Source of the DNA: Comamonas aquatica NBRC 14918
GTDB taxonomy: Bacteria > Pseudomonadota > Gammaproteobacteria > Burkholderiales > Burkholderiaceae_C
Direction: 5' to 3'
Length of the DNA stretch: 64,000 bases
Assembly (NCBI RefSeq): GCF_000739875.1
Contig: NZ_BBJR01000025.1
Span: 62,001 to 126,000 of the forward strand
The notes beneath the pieces are model-generated. The model had not been told where the DNA came from and did no database searches. It saw only the letters and a program-made list of their open reading frames with translations. The number at the start of each line of letters is the position of its first letter. Within the stretch, counting starts at the first letter, position 1. The translations under genes were made by a program, and so were the position numbers. This document shows, one piece after another, positions 44,009 through 54,133 of this stretch.

Positions 44009-44578
44009 TCAGTGCTTGACCCGGCGGCGGATTTCCGGAATGGCTTTCTGCAGGTAGTACACCATGGACCAGACAGTCAGCACTGCCGCACCCCAGATCA
44101 AAATCTGCCCCCACAAGCGCGTATCCAGCACGCCCAGCAAGCGGCCGTCAAACAGCAGAAACGGAATGGCCACCATCTGCACCGTGGTCTTGACCTTGCC
44201 GATCATGTGCACAGCGACGCTCTTGCTGGCACCGATCTGCGCCATCCATTCGCGCAAGGCCGAAATGGCGATCTCCCGGCCGATGATGATCAGCGCCACG
44301 AACACATCGGCCCGCTGCAGGTGAACCAGCACCAGCAGGGAGGCGCAGACCAGGAACTTGTCGGCCACCGGGTCCAGAAAGGCGCCGAACGAGGACGTCT
44401 GGTTCAGCTTGCGCGCCAGGAAACCATCGAGCCAGTCGGTGGCGGCAAACACGATGAACATCAGCGCCGCAACCAGGTTGCGGGTCTCTGGCGCCAACGG
44501 CGCATAGAACACCCCGACGATCAGCGGGATCGCGACGATGCGCGTCCAGGTCATCAGGGTGGGAATGGTGAAGAACAT
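44009..44578 (-). CDS. pgsA: CDP-diacylglycerol-glycerol-3-phosphate phosphatidyltransferase
   Basis: A 189-residue integral membrane enzyme that makes phosphatidylglycerol phosphate, the first step to phosphatidylglycerol. The CDP-alcohol phosphotransferase motif (D..DG..AR...G..LD...D) is complete: DWLDGFLARKLNQTSSFGAF then LDPVADK near residues 47-72. About five hydrophobic segments are seen. The start at MFFTIPTLMTWTRI matches the family. It follows uvrC on the same strand, an arrangement common in proteobacteria. Confidence 0.95.
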   Translation of the reverse strand: MFFTIPTLMTWTRIVAIPLIVGVFYAPLAPETRNLVAALMFIVFAATDWLDGFLARKLNQTSSFGAFLDPVADKFLVCASLLVLVHLQRADVFVALIIIGREIAISALREWMAQIGASKSVAVHMIGKVKTTVQMVAIPFLLFDGRLLGVLDTRLWGQILIWGAAVLTVWSMVYYLQKAIPEIRRRVKH

Positions 44579-44643
44579 GGCCGCGATTGTGTCACGGCTG
44601 GCATGGCTTGCATGCAAGCCATGTGCGGCGGCAGCCGCCGCGT

Positions 44644-46593
44644 CTAGCGCAGCGCACGGTAAATGTCTTCGGCCAGGCTGGCGGAAATCCCCTCCACCGT
44701 CATCAGGTCCTCGACGCTGGCATTGGCCACGCCGCGCACGCCGCCAAAGCGCTGCAGCAGGCGGGCACGCCGCTTGGGGCCGATCCCAGGAATGTCCTCC
44801 AGCTTGCTCTGCCCCACGCGCACCTTGGCACGCTGCGCGCGCATGCCGGTGATGGCAAAGCGATGGGCCTCGTCGCGGATCTGCGCCACCAGCATCAGCG
44901 CAGCGGAGTCGTGCCCCAGGTAGACCTTGGCCCGGCCATCGGCAAACACCAGTTCCTCCAACCCCACCTTGCGGCCCTCGCCCTTTTCCACGCCAACGAT
45001 GCGCGACACATCCAGCCCCAGCTCGGCAAACACTTCGCGCGCCATGCTGACCTGCCCCTTGCCGCCATCGACCAACACCAGATCGGGCAGGCGCGGTGCG
45101 TCGGGCTCGGGCTCGGGCTCGGCCCCGCCCGCGGCCTGCAGGGCCTGGGCCACCGGCGCATAGCGGCGGTGCAGCACCTGGCGCATGGCGGCATAGTCGT
45201 CGCCCGGCGTGATGCCCTGGATATTGAAACGGCGGTACTCGCTGTTTTGCATCTTGTGGTGGTGGAACACCACGCACGAGGCCTGCGTGCTCTCGCCCGC
45301 CGTGTGCGAGATGTCGAAGCATTCGATGGACAGGGCCTCCAGGTTGTCCTGCGGCAAATCCAGCGCCTCGGCCAGCGCCCGGGTGCGCGCGTGCTGCGAG
45401 CCTTCCTCGGCCAGCAGACGCGCCAGCTGGATGGCGGCATTCTGCTCGGCCATCTCCAGCCAGATGCGGCGCCGCTCGCGCGGCTGCTGCACGGCCGTGA
45501 CCTTGTGGCCGGCCTGCACCGACAAGGCCTGCAGCAACTGCACGTCCACCGCCTCGCTGACCACCAGCACCGGCGGCGTAGGCACGTCGATGTAGTGCTG
45601 CGCCAGGAAGGCCTCCAGCACCCGCGCCTCCACCGTGCGCGGCTGCACCTCGTCCTCCGAGGCATAGACGCCCATGGCTTCGTCCAGCTGCGAAGGGAAG
45701 TACGCGCGGTCCCCCAGGTGCCGCCCGCCACGCACCATGGCCAGGTTCACGCAGGCACGCCCCCCCTGCACCTTGACCGCCAGGATGTCCACATCCTTGT
45801 CGTCCGTGGTCTCGATGGCCTGCTGGTGCAGCACCGTGGACAGGGCGCTCATCTGGTTGCGGATCTCGGCGGCCTTTTCATATTCCAGCCGGTCGGCGTG
45901 GGCCATCATGCGCGCCTCCAGCTGCTGCAGCAGTTCCTGGGTTTCACCGCGCAGCATGGCCTCGGCGTTGCGCACGTCGGCCGCGTAGTCCTCGGGGCTG
46001 ATGTGGCCCACGCAAGGGGCGGTGCAGCGCTTGATCTGGAACAGCAGGCAGGGCCGAGAGCGGTTGGCGAACACCGTGTCCTCGCAGGTGCGCAACCGGA
46101 AGACTTTCTGCAGCAGCTGGATGCTTTCCTTCACCGCCCAGGCGCTGGGGTAGGGCCCGAAGTAGCGGTGCTTCTTGTCGGTGCTGCCGCGGTAGTAGGC
46201 GATGCGCGGAAAGCACTGACCCGCATAGCGGCTGGTGTCGCCGTCGTGCGCCGCCACACCGGTGAGCTTGAGGTAGGGGTAGCTCTTGTCGTCCCGAAAC
46301 AGGATGTTGTACTTCGGGTGCTGGGTCTTGATGAGGTTGTTTTCCAGCAGCAGCGCCTCGGCCTCGGAGCGCACCACCGTGGTCTCCAGCCTGGCGATCT
46401 TGCTGACCATGTGGCCGATGCGCGTGCCGCCATGGTCCTTCTGGAAATAGCTGCTCACCCGGCGCTTGAGGTTGCGCGCCTTGCCCACATACAGCAGTTG
46501 GTCCGCCGCATCGAAATAGCGGTACACGCCCGGCAGGGCCGGCAAGGCTGCCACCTGGGCCAGGATTTCGGGAGAGTGCTCGACACTAGACAT
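44644..46593 (-). CDS. uvrC: excinuclease ABC subunit C
   Basis: A 649-residue nuclease subunit that makes both incisions in nucleotide-excision repair. In order: the GIY-YIG domain, [20 protein letters not shown], at about residues 20-42; the Cys cluster [18 protein letters not shown] near 170; the UVR motif [16 protein letters not shown] near 223; the RNase-H-like domain with [10 protein letters not shown] near 405 and [11 protein letters not shown] near 485; and the terminal helix-hairpin-helix pair around [18 protein letters not shown]. The ATG at 46593 fits the family start. It lies 65 bases before pgsA. Confidence 0.96.
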   Translation of the reverse strand: MSSVEHSPEILAQVAALPALPGVYRYFDAADQLLYVGKARNLKRRVSSYFQKDHGGTRIGHMVSKIARLETTVVRSEAEALLLENNLIKTQHPKYNILFRDDKSYPYLKLTGVAAHDGDTSRYAGQCFPRIAYYRGSTDKKHRYFGPYPSAWAVKESIQLLQKVFRLRTCEDTVFANRSRPCLLFQIKRCTAPCVGHISPEDYAADVRNAEAMLRGETQELLQQLEARMMAHADRLEYEKAAEIRNQMSALSTVLHQQAIETTDDKDVDILAVKVQGGRACVNLAMVRGGRHLGDRAYFPSQLDEAMGVYASEDEVQPRTVEARVLEAFLAQHYIDVPTPPVLVVSEAVDVQLLQALSVQAGHKVTAVQQPRERRRIWLEMAEQNAAIQLARLLAEEGSQHARTRALAEALDLPQDNLEALSIECFDISHTAGESTQASCVVFHHHKMQNSEYRRFNIQGITPGDDYAAMRQVLHRRYAPVAQALQAAGGAEPEPEPDAPRLPDLVLVDGGKGQVSMAREVFAELGLDVSRIVGVEKGEGRKVGLEELVFADGRAKVYLGHDSAALMLVAQIRDEAHRFAITGMRAQRAKVRVGQSKLEDIPGIGPKRRARLLQRFGGVRGVANASVEDLMTVEGISASLAEDIYRALR

Positions 46594-46780
46594 GGCGTGA
46601 TTGTGGCGCCTGCCGCGCACCGGCACAGCGCACTTGCAAATAAATAGCTGTGAGCGCGCACTGCACAAGGGCCGGATGCCAATTTCACTGCAAACTTGCC
46701 ACACACTCTGCACGCACTGCGGGCAAGGGCCCGCTGGCTGGGCTAGCATCGCCCCTCTTTGCCGCGCCTTGTCCTTGCCT

Positions 46781-47881
46781 ATGCCTGTCCCCCCCTCTTC
46801 CGCCGCCCCACAGCCCCTGCACTGGGACATCTTCTGCCGGGTCATCGACAACTATGGCGACATCGGCGTGTGCTGGCGCCTGGCGGCCGAGCTGGGCGCG
46901 CGCGGCGTGCCGGTGCGCCTGCGCATCGACGATGCCTCGGCCCTGGCGTGGATGGCACCGCAGGGTGCCCCGGGCGTGCAGGTGCTGGCGTATGACGCCG
47001 CTTATGCGGAGCACCCCGCGGTGGTGATCGAGGCCTTTGGCTGCGAAGCCCCCGCGCCCTACCTGGCCGCGCTGTCGCGGCGCCATGCGCACTGCCACAG
47101 CCACCACCAGCCGCGCCCCGTGCTGGTGAACCTGGAGTACCTGTCGGCCGAAGACTATGTGGAACGCTGCCACCGCCTGCCCTCGCTGATCATGTCGGGC
47201 GAAGGCCGGGGGCTGACGCGCTGGTTCTTCTACCCCGGCTTCACCACACGCACCGGTGGGCTGCTGCGTGAAGCCGACCTGCTGCTGCGCCAGGCGCAGT
47301 TCGACCGCCCAGCCTGGCGCCAGGCCCACGGCCTGGGCGATGGCGACTGCGCCATCTCGCTGTTCTGCTATGAGCCACCGGCGTTGCCGCAACTGCTGGG
47401 CCAACTCGCCCACCCGGTCGCAGGCTGGCAGCCGCGCCTGCTGGTCACCCCCGGCCGCGCCACGCAGGCGGTGCAGGCACAGGCGGGCGCACAGGCCTTG
47501 CAGCCGCGCTACCTTCCGCCGCGCACACAGGCCGAGTTCGATGCCATGCTGTGGGCCTGCGATCTGAACCTGGTGCGCGGCGAAGACTCCCTGGTGCGGG
47601 CGCTGTGGGCGGGCCAGCCCTTCGTCTGGCACATCTACCCGCAGGACGACCAGGCCCACCACGCCAAGCTCGATGCCTTCTTGGACTGGCTGCAGGCCCC
47701 TGCCAGTCTGCGGGCTTTTCACCACGCATGGAACGGCATGCGCGACGCGGCCAGCCTGCCCACCCTGACCCCGGATTTGCTGCGGGAATGGCGGCACTGC
47801 GCCCAGCAGGCACGCGCAAATTTGCTGCAACAAGCCGATCTGATCACACAGCTGCAACCGTTTGCAGCGGAAAAAAGCTAA
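46781..47881 (+). CDS. earP: EF-P arginine rhamnosyltransferase EarP
   Basis: A 366-residue GT-B glycosyltransferase (GT104) that transfers rhamnose from dTDP-rhamnose to Arg32 of EF-P. The catalytic N-terminal aspartates lie in [20 protein letters not shown] near residues 17-36. The sugar-nucleotide binding block [20 protein letters not shown] then [12 protein letters not shown] is near residues 265-297. The start at 46781 fits the family. It lies 162 bases upstream of efp, whose product carries the target arginine. Confidence 0.95.
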   Translation: MPVPPSSAAPQPLHWDIFCRVIDNYGDIGVCWRLAAELGARGVPVRLRIDDASALAWMAPQGAPGVQVLAYDAAYAEHPAVVIEAFGCEAPAPYLAALSRRHAHCHSHHQPRPVLVNLEYLSAEDYVERCHRLPSLIMSGEGRGLTRWFFYPGFTTRTGGLLREADLLLRQAQFDRPAWRQAHGLGDGDCAISLFCYEPPALPQLLGQLAHPVAGWQPRLLVTPGRATQAVQAQAGAQALQPRYLPPRTQAEFDAMLWACDLNLVRGEDSLVRALWAGQPFVWHIYPQDDQAHHAKLDAFLDWLQAPASLRAFHHAWNGMRDAASLPTLTPDLLREWRHCAQQARANLLQQADLITQLQPFAAEKS

Positions 47882-48043
47882 AATCTCGCCTTTGCCTCCT
47901 CAGAGCGGTTGTGCAGCCTTGCGCAACCCCGACCTTTTGGACGGCTCCCGCCGCGGAACATGCGGCAGGCCTTATCGCTTTTTTCAGAAGCGCCTTGCTT
48001 GCCTGCCGTGTTGAGCGGCTCCACCCAACCAGCTAAGCAAGCT

Positions 48044-48598
48044 ATGAAAATCGCTCAAGAAATCCGCGCCGGCAATGTGATCATGTTCGGTAAGGATCCC
48101 ATGATCGTTCTGAAGACCGAATACGCCCGTGGTGGCCGTGGTGCAGCCACCGTGCGCATGAAGCTGAAGTCGCTGATCGGCAACTTCGGCACCGAAAACG
48201 TGTTCAAGGCCGACGACAAGATCGACAACGTCATCCTGGACAAGAAGGAGTGCACCTACTCCTACTTCGCCGACCCCATGTACGTGTGGATGGACGATGA
48301 ATTCAACCAGTACGAAGTCGAAGCCGAAAACATGGGCGACGCACTGAACTACCTGGAAGACGGCATGGTGGCTGAAGTCGTGTTCTACGACGGCAAGGCC
48401 ATCTCCTGCGAACTGCCCACCACCATCGTGCGCGAAATCACCTGGACCGAACCCGCCGTGAAGGGCGACACATCGGGCAAGGTGCTCAAGCCCGCCAAGA
48501 TCGCCACCGGCTTCGAAGTGGCTGTTCCCCTGTTCGTGTCGCAAGAAGACAAGATCGAAATCGACACCCGCACCGGCGAATACCGCAAGCGCGTGTAA
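48044..48598 (+). CDS. efp: elongation factor P (Arg32 type)
   Basis: A 184-residue translation factor that relieves ribosome stalling at polyproline stretches. The modification loop is [15 protein letters not shown], and residue 32 is arginine rather than the lysine used in EpmA-type species. That matches the earP gene just upstream. The conserved C-terminal [13 protein letters not shown]-like [14 protein letters not shown] ends domain III. The ATG at 48044 gives [14 protein letters not shown], the family start. A terminator lies 35 bases after the stop. Confidence 0.97.
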   Translation: MKIAQEIRAGNVIMFGKDPMIVLKTEYARGGRGAATVRMKLKSLIGNFGTENVFKADDKIDNVILDKKECTYSYFADPMYVWMDDEFNQYEVEAENMGDALNYLEDGMVAEVVFYDGKAISCELPTTIVREITWTEPAVKGDTSGKVLKPAKIATGFEVAVPLFVSQEDKIEIDTRTGEYRKRV

Positions 48599-48632
48599 GG
48601 CTGGCGCCGCCCCACGGCGGCCCACCCTGCCC

Positions 48633-48660
48633 AAAAGGCTTCCTGCGGGAAGCCTTTTTT
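48633..48660 (+). terminator. intrinsic terminator after efp
   Basis: AAAAGGCTTCC and GGAAGCCTTTT pair in an 11-bp stem around a TGCG loop, followed by T residues. Confidence 0.92.
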
Positions 48661-48668
48661 ATGGATGA

Positions 48669-48769
48669 ACTATCAAAAACAAGAGCTGCTAGCGCTTGTA
48701 AATCAAGCACTTCAGCCATAAAACCATCTAAAAACCTTCAATCATCAACGCTAGCAGCTCCTCTTTTTA
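48669..48769 (+). repeat. paired dispersed-repeat copies forming a 12-bp inverted repeat
   Basis: Two half copies of the AGCGCT family lie here head to head. GAGCTGCTAGCG at 48683-48694 is the exact inverse of CGCTAGCAGCTC at 48749-48760. The first also carries CTTGTAAATCAAGCACTTCAG as a normal repeat loop. The segment separates efp from the putA control region. Confidence 0.7.
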
Positions 48770-48832
48770 AAAGGCCTCCTGTACCAGTACCACCTGGCAC
48801 GCTTCCTGCAGTTAACCCTCTCAAGTGATTCG

Positions 48833-48893
48833 GTTGCACCAAAACAGAGACAGGTAAACCCCAATATCTGACTTGGTTGCACCTTTCTAGAAT
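48833..48893 (+). promoter_or_regulatory. putA control region with GTTGCA boxes
   Basis: Two GGTTGCACC boxes (GTTGCA at 48833-48838 and 48876-48881, 43 bases apart) precede putA. A likely -10 element, TAGAAT, lies at 48888-48893, so the second box is placed to cover the promoter. A third GTTGCA lies inside the gene at 49022-49027. GTTGCA is the known binding motif of the ribbon-helix-helix domain of E. coli PutA, and this PutA carries such a domain. Autorepression in the absence of proline is therefore inferred. Confidence 0.65.
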
Positions 48894-48945
48894 CGCGCCA
48901 CTTCACAAACAACGTGCACAGGTTCTTCCAGGGAGCAACACGGAT

Positions 48946-51900
48946 ATGGCCACCACCACCATCGGCATCAAAGTTGACGAATTGATGCGAGAACGGCTCA
49001 AAGCGGCAGCCCAGCAATTGGGTTGCACCCCACATTGGCTGCACAAGCAGGCGCTGCACAGCTACCTGGAGGCCATCGAGCTGGGCAAGCCCCTGCCGGA
49101 GTTGCAATACCTGGGTAGCACCCAGCCCGGCGGCGAGTTGCTGGAGCCCGAGGCCCTGGCCGATGCCAGCCAGCCCTATGCGCCGTTCTATGCCCTGGCC
49201 CAGGACGTCCAACCCCAAAGCGTGCTGCGCGCGGCCATCACCGCCGCCTACCGCCGCCCCGAGACAGAGTGCATCCCCCTGCTGCTGGCCCCCGCCACCA
49301 GCACCAACCCCACGGGCGTGGCCCAGCTGGCCACCCGCCTGGTGCAGGTCCTGCGCGACAAGCGCCTGAAGAAGACCAGCGGCGTCGAGGCCCTGGTGCA
49401 GGAATACTCGCTGTCCAGCCAGGAAGGCGTGGCACTGATGTGCCTGGCCGAGGCCTTGCTGCGCATCCCCGACCGCGCCACGCGCGATGCCCTGATCCGC
49501 GACAAGGTCAGCAAGGGCGACTGGAAGTCGCACACCGACTCGCCCTCCGTGTTCGTCAATGCCGCCACCTGGGGGCTGATGATCACCGGCAAGCTGGTGG
49601 CCGTGCACAGCGAGCAAAAGCTCAGCTCGGCCCTGACCCGCCTGATCGCACGCGGTGGCGAGCCGCTGATCCGCCAGGGCGTGAACACTGCCATGCGCAT
49701 GATGGGCGAGCAGTTCGTCACCGGCCAGACCATCGCCGCCGCGCTGGCCAACAGCCGCAAGCTGGAGGACAAGGGCTTCCGCTACTCCTACGACATGCTG
49801 GGCGAAGCGGCCACCACCGAGGAAGACGCGCTGCGCTACCTGCAGTCGTACGAGCAGGCCATCCACGCCATCGGCCAGGCCTCGCAAGGGCGCGGCATCT
49901 ACGAAGGCCCGGGCATCTCCATCAAGCTGTCGGCCCTGCACCCCCGCTACAGCCGCGCCCAGCGCGAGCGCGTGATGCAGGAGCTGTACCCGCGCCTGCT
50001 GAAGCTGGCCGAACTGGCCCGCCAGTACGACATCGGCCTGAACATCGACGCCGAGGAAGCCGACCGCCTGGAAATCTCGCTGGATCTACTGGAGCAGCTG
50101 TGCTTCGCGCCCTCGCTGGCCGGCTGGAACGGCATCGGTTTCGTGGTCCAGGCCTACCAGCGCCGCGCCTTCTTCGTGCTGGACTGGATCATTGACCTGG
50201 CCCGCCGCAGCAAGCACCGTCTGATGGTGCGCCTGGTCAAGGGCGCCTACTGGGACAGCGAAATCAAGCGCGCCCAGGTGGACGGACTGGAAGACTACCC
50301 CGTCTACACCCGCAAGCTGCACACCGATGTGTCCTACCTGGCCTGCGCGCGCAAGCTGCTGGGCGCCCCCGAAGCCATCTTTCCGCAGTTCGCCACGCAC
50401 AACGCCCAAACCCTGGCCAGCATCTACCACATGGCGGGCAACAACTACTACCGCGGCCAGTATGAATTCCAGTGCCTGCACGGCATGGGCGAAGGGCTGT
50501 ACGAGGAAGTGGTTGGCGACATCGCCCAGGGCAAGCTGGCCCGCCCCTGCCGCATCTACGCCCCCGTGGGCACGCACGAGACACTGCTGGCCTACCTGGT
50601 GCGCCGCCTGCTGGAAAACGGCGCCAACAGCTCCTTCGTGCATCAGATCGGGGATGAGACGGTGGACATCGCCCAACTGGTGACCGACCCCGTGGCAGCC
50701 GCCCAGGCCCTGTCGCCCCTGGGCCGCCCGCACGACCGCATTCCCGCCCCGGCCCAGCTGTATGCAGCCCAGGGCCGCAGCAACTCCGCCGGCCTGGACC
50801 TGAGCAACGAACAGCGCCTGGCCTCCCTGTCGGCCGCCCTGCTCAGCAGCAGTGCGCCCTGGCGGGCGGAACCCGCCCATGCGGCCCATCTACCGGCGCA
50901 GCCCGTCAGCAACCCGGCCCACGCCGGCGATGTCCTGGGCGAAGTGCGCATGGCGGGCGCTGCGGAAGTGGCCCACACCATGGCCCAGGCCCAGCATGCG
51001 GCCCCCATCTGGCAGGCCACCCCGGTGCAGGCCCGCGCCGAGGCCCTGCTGCGTGCGGCGGACCTGATGCAGTCCCAGCTGCAGCCGCTGATGGGCCTGC
51101 TGTGCCGCGAAGCCGGCAAGACCTTGCCCAACGCCATCTCCGAGGTGCGCGAAGCCATCGACTTCCTGCGCTACTACGCCCAGCAGGCCACGCAGCACCT
51201 GAACAATGGCAGCCACCGCCCCCTGGGCGTGGTGGTCTGCATCAGTCCCTGGAATTTCCCGCTGGCCATCTTTGCCGGGCAGATTGCCGCGGCCCTGGCC
51301 GCCGGCAACGTGGTGATCGCCAAGCCGGCCGAGCAGACCAACCTGATCGCCGCCCAGGCAGTGGCCCTGCTGCACCAGGCCGGCATTCCCGAGCATGCAC
51401 TGCAGTTGCTGCCCGGTGACGGCGAAACCGTGGGCGAAGCTCTGGTCGCCCACCCGTGCACCGATGCCGTGGTGTTCACCGGCTCGCACCCTGTGGCGCA
51501 ACACATCCACCGCCGCCTGTCGCAGCGCCTGGGCAGCCACGGCAAGCCCGTGCCGCTGATCGCGGAAACAGGGGGCATCAACGCCATGGTGGTGGATTCC
51601 TCGGCCCTGTCCGAGCAGGTGGTGGGCGATGTGCTGATGTCGGCCTACGACTCGGCCGGCCAGCGCTGCTCCGCCCTGCGCCTGCTGTGCCTGCAGGAAG
51701 ACAGCGCCGACCACGTGCTGCGCATGCTGCGCGGCGCCATGCAGGAATTGCGCGTGGGCAACCCCGACCAGCTGGCCACCGACGTCGGCCCGGTGATCGA
51801 TGCCCAGGCCCGGGCGGACATCGAGGCCTACATCGAACAGATGCGCGGCCAGGGCCACACCGTCACGCGCCTGGAGCTGCCTGCCGAGTGCCGCCACGGC

Positions 51901-52776
51901 CACTTCGTGGCGCCCACGCTGATCGAAGTCAGCCGCGTACAGGACCTGAGCCGCGAAGTATTCGGCCCGGTGCTGCACGTGCTGCGCTATGCCCGCAAGG
52001 ACATGGATGCCCTGCTGCAGGACATCAACAGCCTGGGCTTTGGCCTGACCTTTGGCGTGCACACGCGCCTGGATGAAACCGTAGCCCATGTGTCCGAGCG
52101 CATCCATGCCGGCAACATCTACGTCAACCGCAACATCGTGGGCGCCGTCGTGGGCGTGCAGCCCTTCGGCGGCGAGGGCCTGTCGGGCACCGGCCCCAAG
52201 GCGGGCGGCCCGCTCTACCTGTTCCGCCTGCTGGCCCAGGCCCCTGCGCTGGAACAGCTGCCAGTGCTGACCGCACGCGGCCCCCAAACCCTGAACGTGG
52301 CGGCCGGCCAGCAGGTACTGCTGGATGGCCCCACGGGCGAGACCGACCAGTACCTGCTGCAAGCACGTGGCGCCATCTGGTGCCTGCCGCAGACCGTCGA
52401 TGGGCTGCAGGCCCAATGGCAGGCCTGCCAGGCCACGGGCAACACCCTGCTGCTGCAGGACACACCCGCCCTGCGCGCCCTGGTCGCCCAATGGCAGCAG
52501 GCCCAGCCGGCGGCACAAGCCGCGGCCCTGCACTGGGCGGATGCAGCACAGATTGCACAATCGCCCCTGCAGGCGGCGCTGGCCGAAAGCGACACCGATG
52601 CGCTGCAGCAGCAACTCAGCGCCCGCAGCGGTCCGCTGCTGCTGGTGCAGGGCCTGACCACCGAAGAGATCCGCAGCGGTGAACGCTACCGCCAGGAACG
52701 CTTATTGCGTGAGATCAGCATCAGCACCAACACCACAGCCGCTGGCGGCAACGCCAGTTTGATGATGGTGGGTTAA
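48946..52776 (+). CDS. putA: trifunctional proline dehydrogenase / P5C dehydrogenase / repressor PutA
   Basis: A 1276-residue enzyme that oxidises proline to glutamate. Residues 1-45 resemble the ribbon-helix-helix DNA-binding domain (TTTIGIKVDELMRERLKAAA). The FAD-dependent proline dehydrogenase barrel spans about 170-560, with GPGISIKLSALHPRYSRAQ, VRLVKGAYWDSEIKRAQ and FPQFATHNAQTLA. The aldehyde dehydrogenase domain runs from about 620 to 1110, with SPWNFPLAIFAGQ, the general-base glutamate in AETGGINAMVV, the catalytic Cys in GQRCSALRL, and GGEGLSGTGPKAGG. A C-terminal ALDH-like tail follows. It is full length for trifunctional PutA. The Liv operon starts 68 bases downstream. Confidence 0.96.
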   Translation: MATTTIGIKVDELMRERLKAAAQQLGCTPHWLHKQALHSYLEAIELGKPLPELQYLGSTQPGGELLEPEALADASQPYAPFYALAQDVQPQSVLRAAITAAYRRPETECIPLLLAPATSTNPTGVAQLATRLVQVLRDKRLKKTSGVEALVQEYSLSSQEGVALMCLAEALLRIPDRATRDALIRDKVSKGDWKSHTDSPSVFVNAATWGLMITGKLVAVHSEQKLSSALTRLIARGGEPLIRQGVNTAMRMMGEQFVTGQTIAAALANSRKLEDKGFRYSYDMLGEAATTEEDALRYLQSYEQAIHAIGQASQGRGIYEGPGISIKLSALHPRYSRAQRERVMQELYPRLLKLAELARQYDIGLNIDAEEADRLEISLDLLEQLCFAPSLAGWNGIGFVVQAYQRRAFFVLDWIIDLARRSKHRLMVRLVKGAYWDSEIKRAQVDGLEDYPVYTRKLHTDVSYLACARKLLGAPEAIFPQFATHNAQTLASIYHMAGNNYYRGQYEFQCLHGMGEGLYEEVVGDIAQGKLARPCRIYAPVGTHETLLAYLVRRLLENGANSSFVHQIGDETVDIAQLVTDPVAAAQALSPLGRPHDRIPAPAQLYAAQGRSNSAGLDLSNEQRLASLSAALLSSSAPWRAEPAHAAHLPAQPVSNPAHAGDVLGEVRMAGAAEVAHTMAQAQHAAPIWQATPVQARAEALLRAADLMQSQLQPLMGLLCREAGKTLPNAISEVREAIDFLRYYAQQATQHLNNGSHRPLGVVVCISPWNFPLAIFAGQIAAALAAGNVVIAKPAEQTNLIAAQAVALLHQAGIPEHALQLLPGDGETVGEALVAHPCTDAVVFTGSHPVAQHIHRRLSQRLGSHGKPVPLIAETGGINAMVVDSSALSEQVVGDVLMSAYDSAGQRCSALRLLCLQEDSADHVLRMLRGAMQELRVGNPDQLATDVGPVIDAQARADIEAYIEQMRGQGHTVTRLELPAECRHGHFVAPTLIEVSRVQDLSREVFGPVLHVLRYARKDMDALLQDINSLGFGLTFGVHTRLDETVAHVSERIHAGNIYVNRNIVGAVVGVQPFGGEGLSGTGPKAGGPLYLFRLLAQAPALEQLPVLTARGPQTLNVAAGQQVLLDGPTGETDQYLLQARGAIWCLPQTVDGLQAQWQACQATGNTLLLQDTPALRALVAQWQQAQPAAQAAALHWADAAQIAQSPLQAALAESDTDALQQQLSARSGPLLLVQGLTTEEIRSGERYRQERLLREISISTNTTAAGGNASLMMVG

Positions 52777-52844
52777 GCCCGCATTCCCCTGGGCCCACAG
52801 CCTTCCTACAGTCCTCTTTTTCACCCACCAAGGAGCAACGCAGC

Positions 52845-54005
52845 ATGACATCTTCTCCATCCTTCAAGACCGTGGCCAGCACCATGGCACTGGCCTGCGC
52901 TTTCGGCGGCTTGATGAGCGCCGCCCACGCAGACACCACCGTGCGACTGGGCTTCGCCGCCCCGCTGACCGGCCCCCAGGCCCATTACGGCGAAGACATG
53001 CGCAACGGCCTGTTGCTGGCGCTGGAAGAAGCCAACGCCAAGGGCATCAAGCTGGACGGCGACAAGGCCAAGTTCGTGCTGGTCTCCAAGGACGACCAGG
53101 CCGACCCGCGCACCGCCGTGCAGGTGGCGCAGCAGATTGCCGACGACAAGGTGCAAGGCATGCTGGGCCACTTCAACTCGGGCACGACCATCCCCGCATC
53201 CCGCGTGTACAACGAGGCTGGCATCCCCCAGATCGCCATGGCCACGTCGCCTGAGTACACCCTGCAGGGCTATGACAACACCTTCCGCATGATGACCAGC
53301 GACACCCAGCAAGGTGCAGCCGTGGGCGTCTTCATGGTGAAGGACCTGAACGCCAAGAAAGTGGCGATCATCGACGACCGTACCGCCTACGGCCAAGGCC
53401 TGGCCGACCAGGTGATCCAGGCCGTCAAGCGCGCCGGCGGCACCGTGGTGGCGCGTGAGTACACCACCGACAAGGCCAGCGACTTCACCGCCATCCTGAC
53501 CAGCATCAAGGCCAAGGGCGCCGACGCCATCTTCTTCGGCGGCCAGGACGCACAGTCGGGCCCGATGCGCCGCCAGATGGCAACCCTGGGGCTGAAGCAG
53601 CCCCTGGTGTCTGGCGAAATGACCCGCAGCGACACCTTCCTGAAGCTGGCCGGTGAAGCCGGCAATGGCACCTACGCCTCGCTGGCCGGCGTGCCCCTGA
53701 AGACCATGGCCCAGGGCGAGAAGTTTGCCGCGGCCTACAAGGCCCGCTTCAAGGCCGACCCCGGCGTCTATGCCCCCTATGCGTACGACGGTGCCTGGAA
53801 CATGATCACCGCGATGGAACAGGCTGGCTCCGCCAAGGCAGCCAAGTACCTGCCCAAGCTGGCAAGCCTGAAGCGCAGCGGCGCCACCAGCGCCAACATC
53901 GCCTACGACAAGAATGGCGACCTGAACGAAGTGGCCGTGACCATCTACACCGTCAAGGGCGGTAAGTGGGAAGAAGTGAAGACCATCGTTGATTCGGCCA
54001 AGTAA
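52845..54005 (+). CDS. Liv-type ABC transporter substrate-binding protein (LivK/BraC-like)
   Basis: A 386-residue periplasmic binding protein for amino acids. The signal peptide covers about residues 1-30 (ending MSAAHA-DT). The mature start TVRLGFAAPLTGPQAHYGED is typical of leucine/isoleucine/valine binding proteins. GHFNSGTTIPASRVYNEAGI and DDRTAYGQGLADQVIQAVKR follow in the two lobes. AGGAG lies nine bases before the ATG. Only 68 bases separate it from putA, with no terminator seen, so it may be partly cotranscribed with proline catabolism. An attenuator-like hairpin follows it. Confidence 0.94.
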   Translation: MTSSPSFKTVASTMALACAFGGLMSAAHADTTVRLGFAAPLTGPQAHYGEDMRNGLLLALEEANAKGIKLDGDKAKFVLVSKDDQADPRTAVQVAQQIADDKVQGMLGHFNSGTTIPASRVYNEAGIPQIAMATSPEYTLQGYDNTFRMMTSDTQQGAAVGVFMVKDLNAKKVAIIDDRTAYGQGLADQVIQAVKRAGGTVVAREYTTDKASDFTAILTSIKAKGADAIFFGGQDAQSGPMRRQMATLGLKQPLVSGEMTRSDTFLKLAGEAGNGTYASLAGVPLKTMAQGEKFAAAYKARFKADPGVYAPYAYDGAWNMITAMEQAGSAKAAKYLPKLASLKRSGATSANIAYDKNGDLNEVAVTIYTVKGGKWEEVKTIVDSAK

Positions 54006-54077
54006 GCGCCAAGGGCGCTGCAACCCACTCGGGGTGACAACGCCCTCCCCCCAAGCAGCCCCGCTGCTGACCTCGGT

Positions 54078-54103
54078 CTTGCCCCGCGGCAAGGCCATTT
54101 TTT
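54078..54103 (+). terminator. intercistronic attenuator between binding-protein gene and livH
   Basis: CTTGCC and GGCAAG pair around CCGC, extended outward with one G-U pair (GGTCTTGCC/GGCAAGGCC), and a six-T run follows at 54098-54103. Partial termination here would make more binding protein than membrane components. Confidence 0.7.
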
Positions 54104-54133
54104 CCGACTGACCACGCCCAAGGCGCGCCTGTC

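Noticed and set aside
46637-46690. Another copy of the dispersed repeat before earP
   Set aside because: AATAGCTGTGAGCGCGC is suggestive, but the second half is missing and the match is too short to count.
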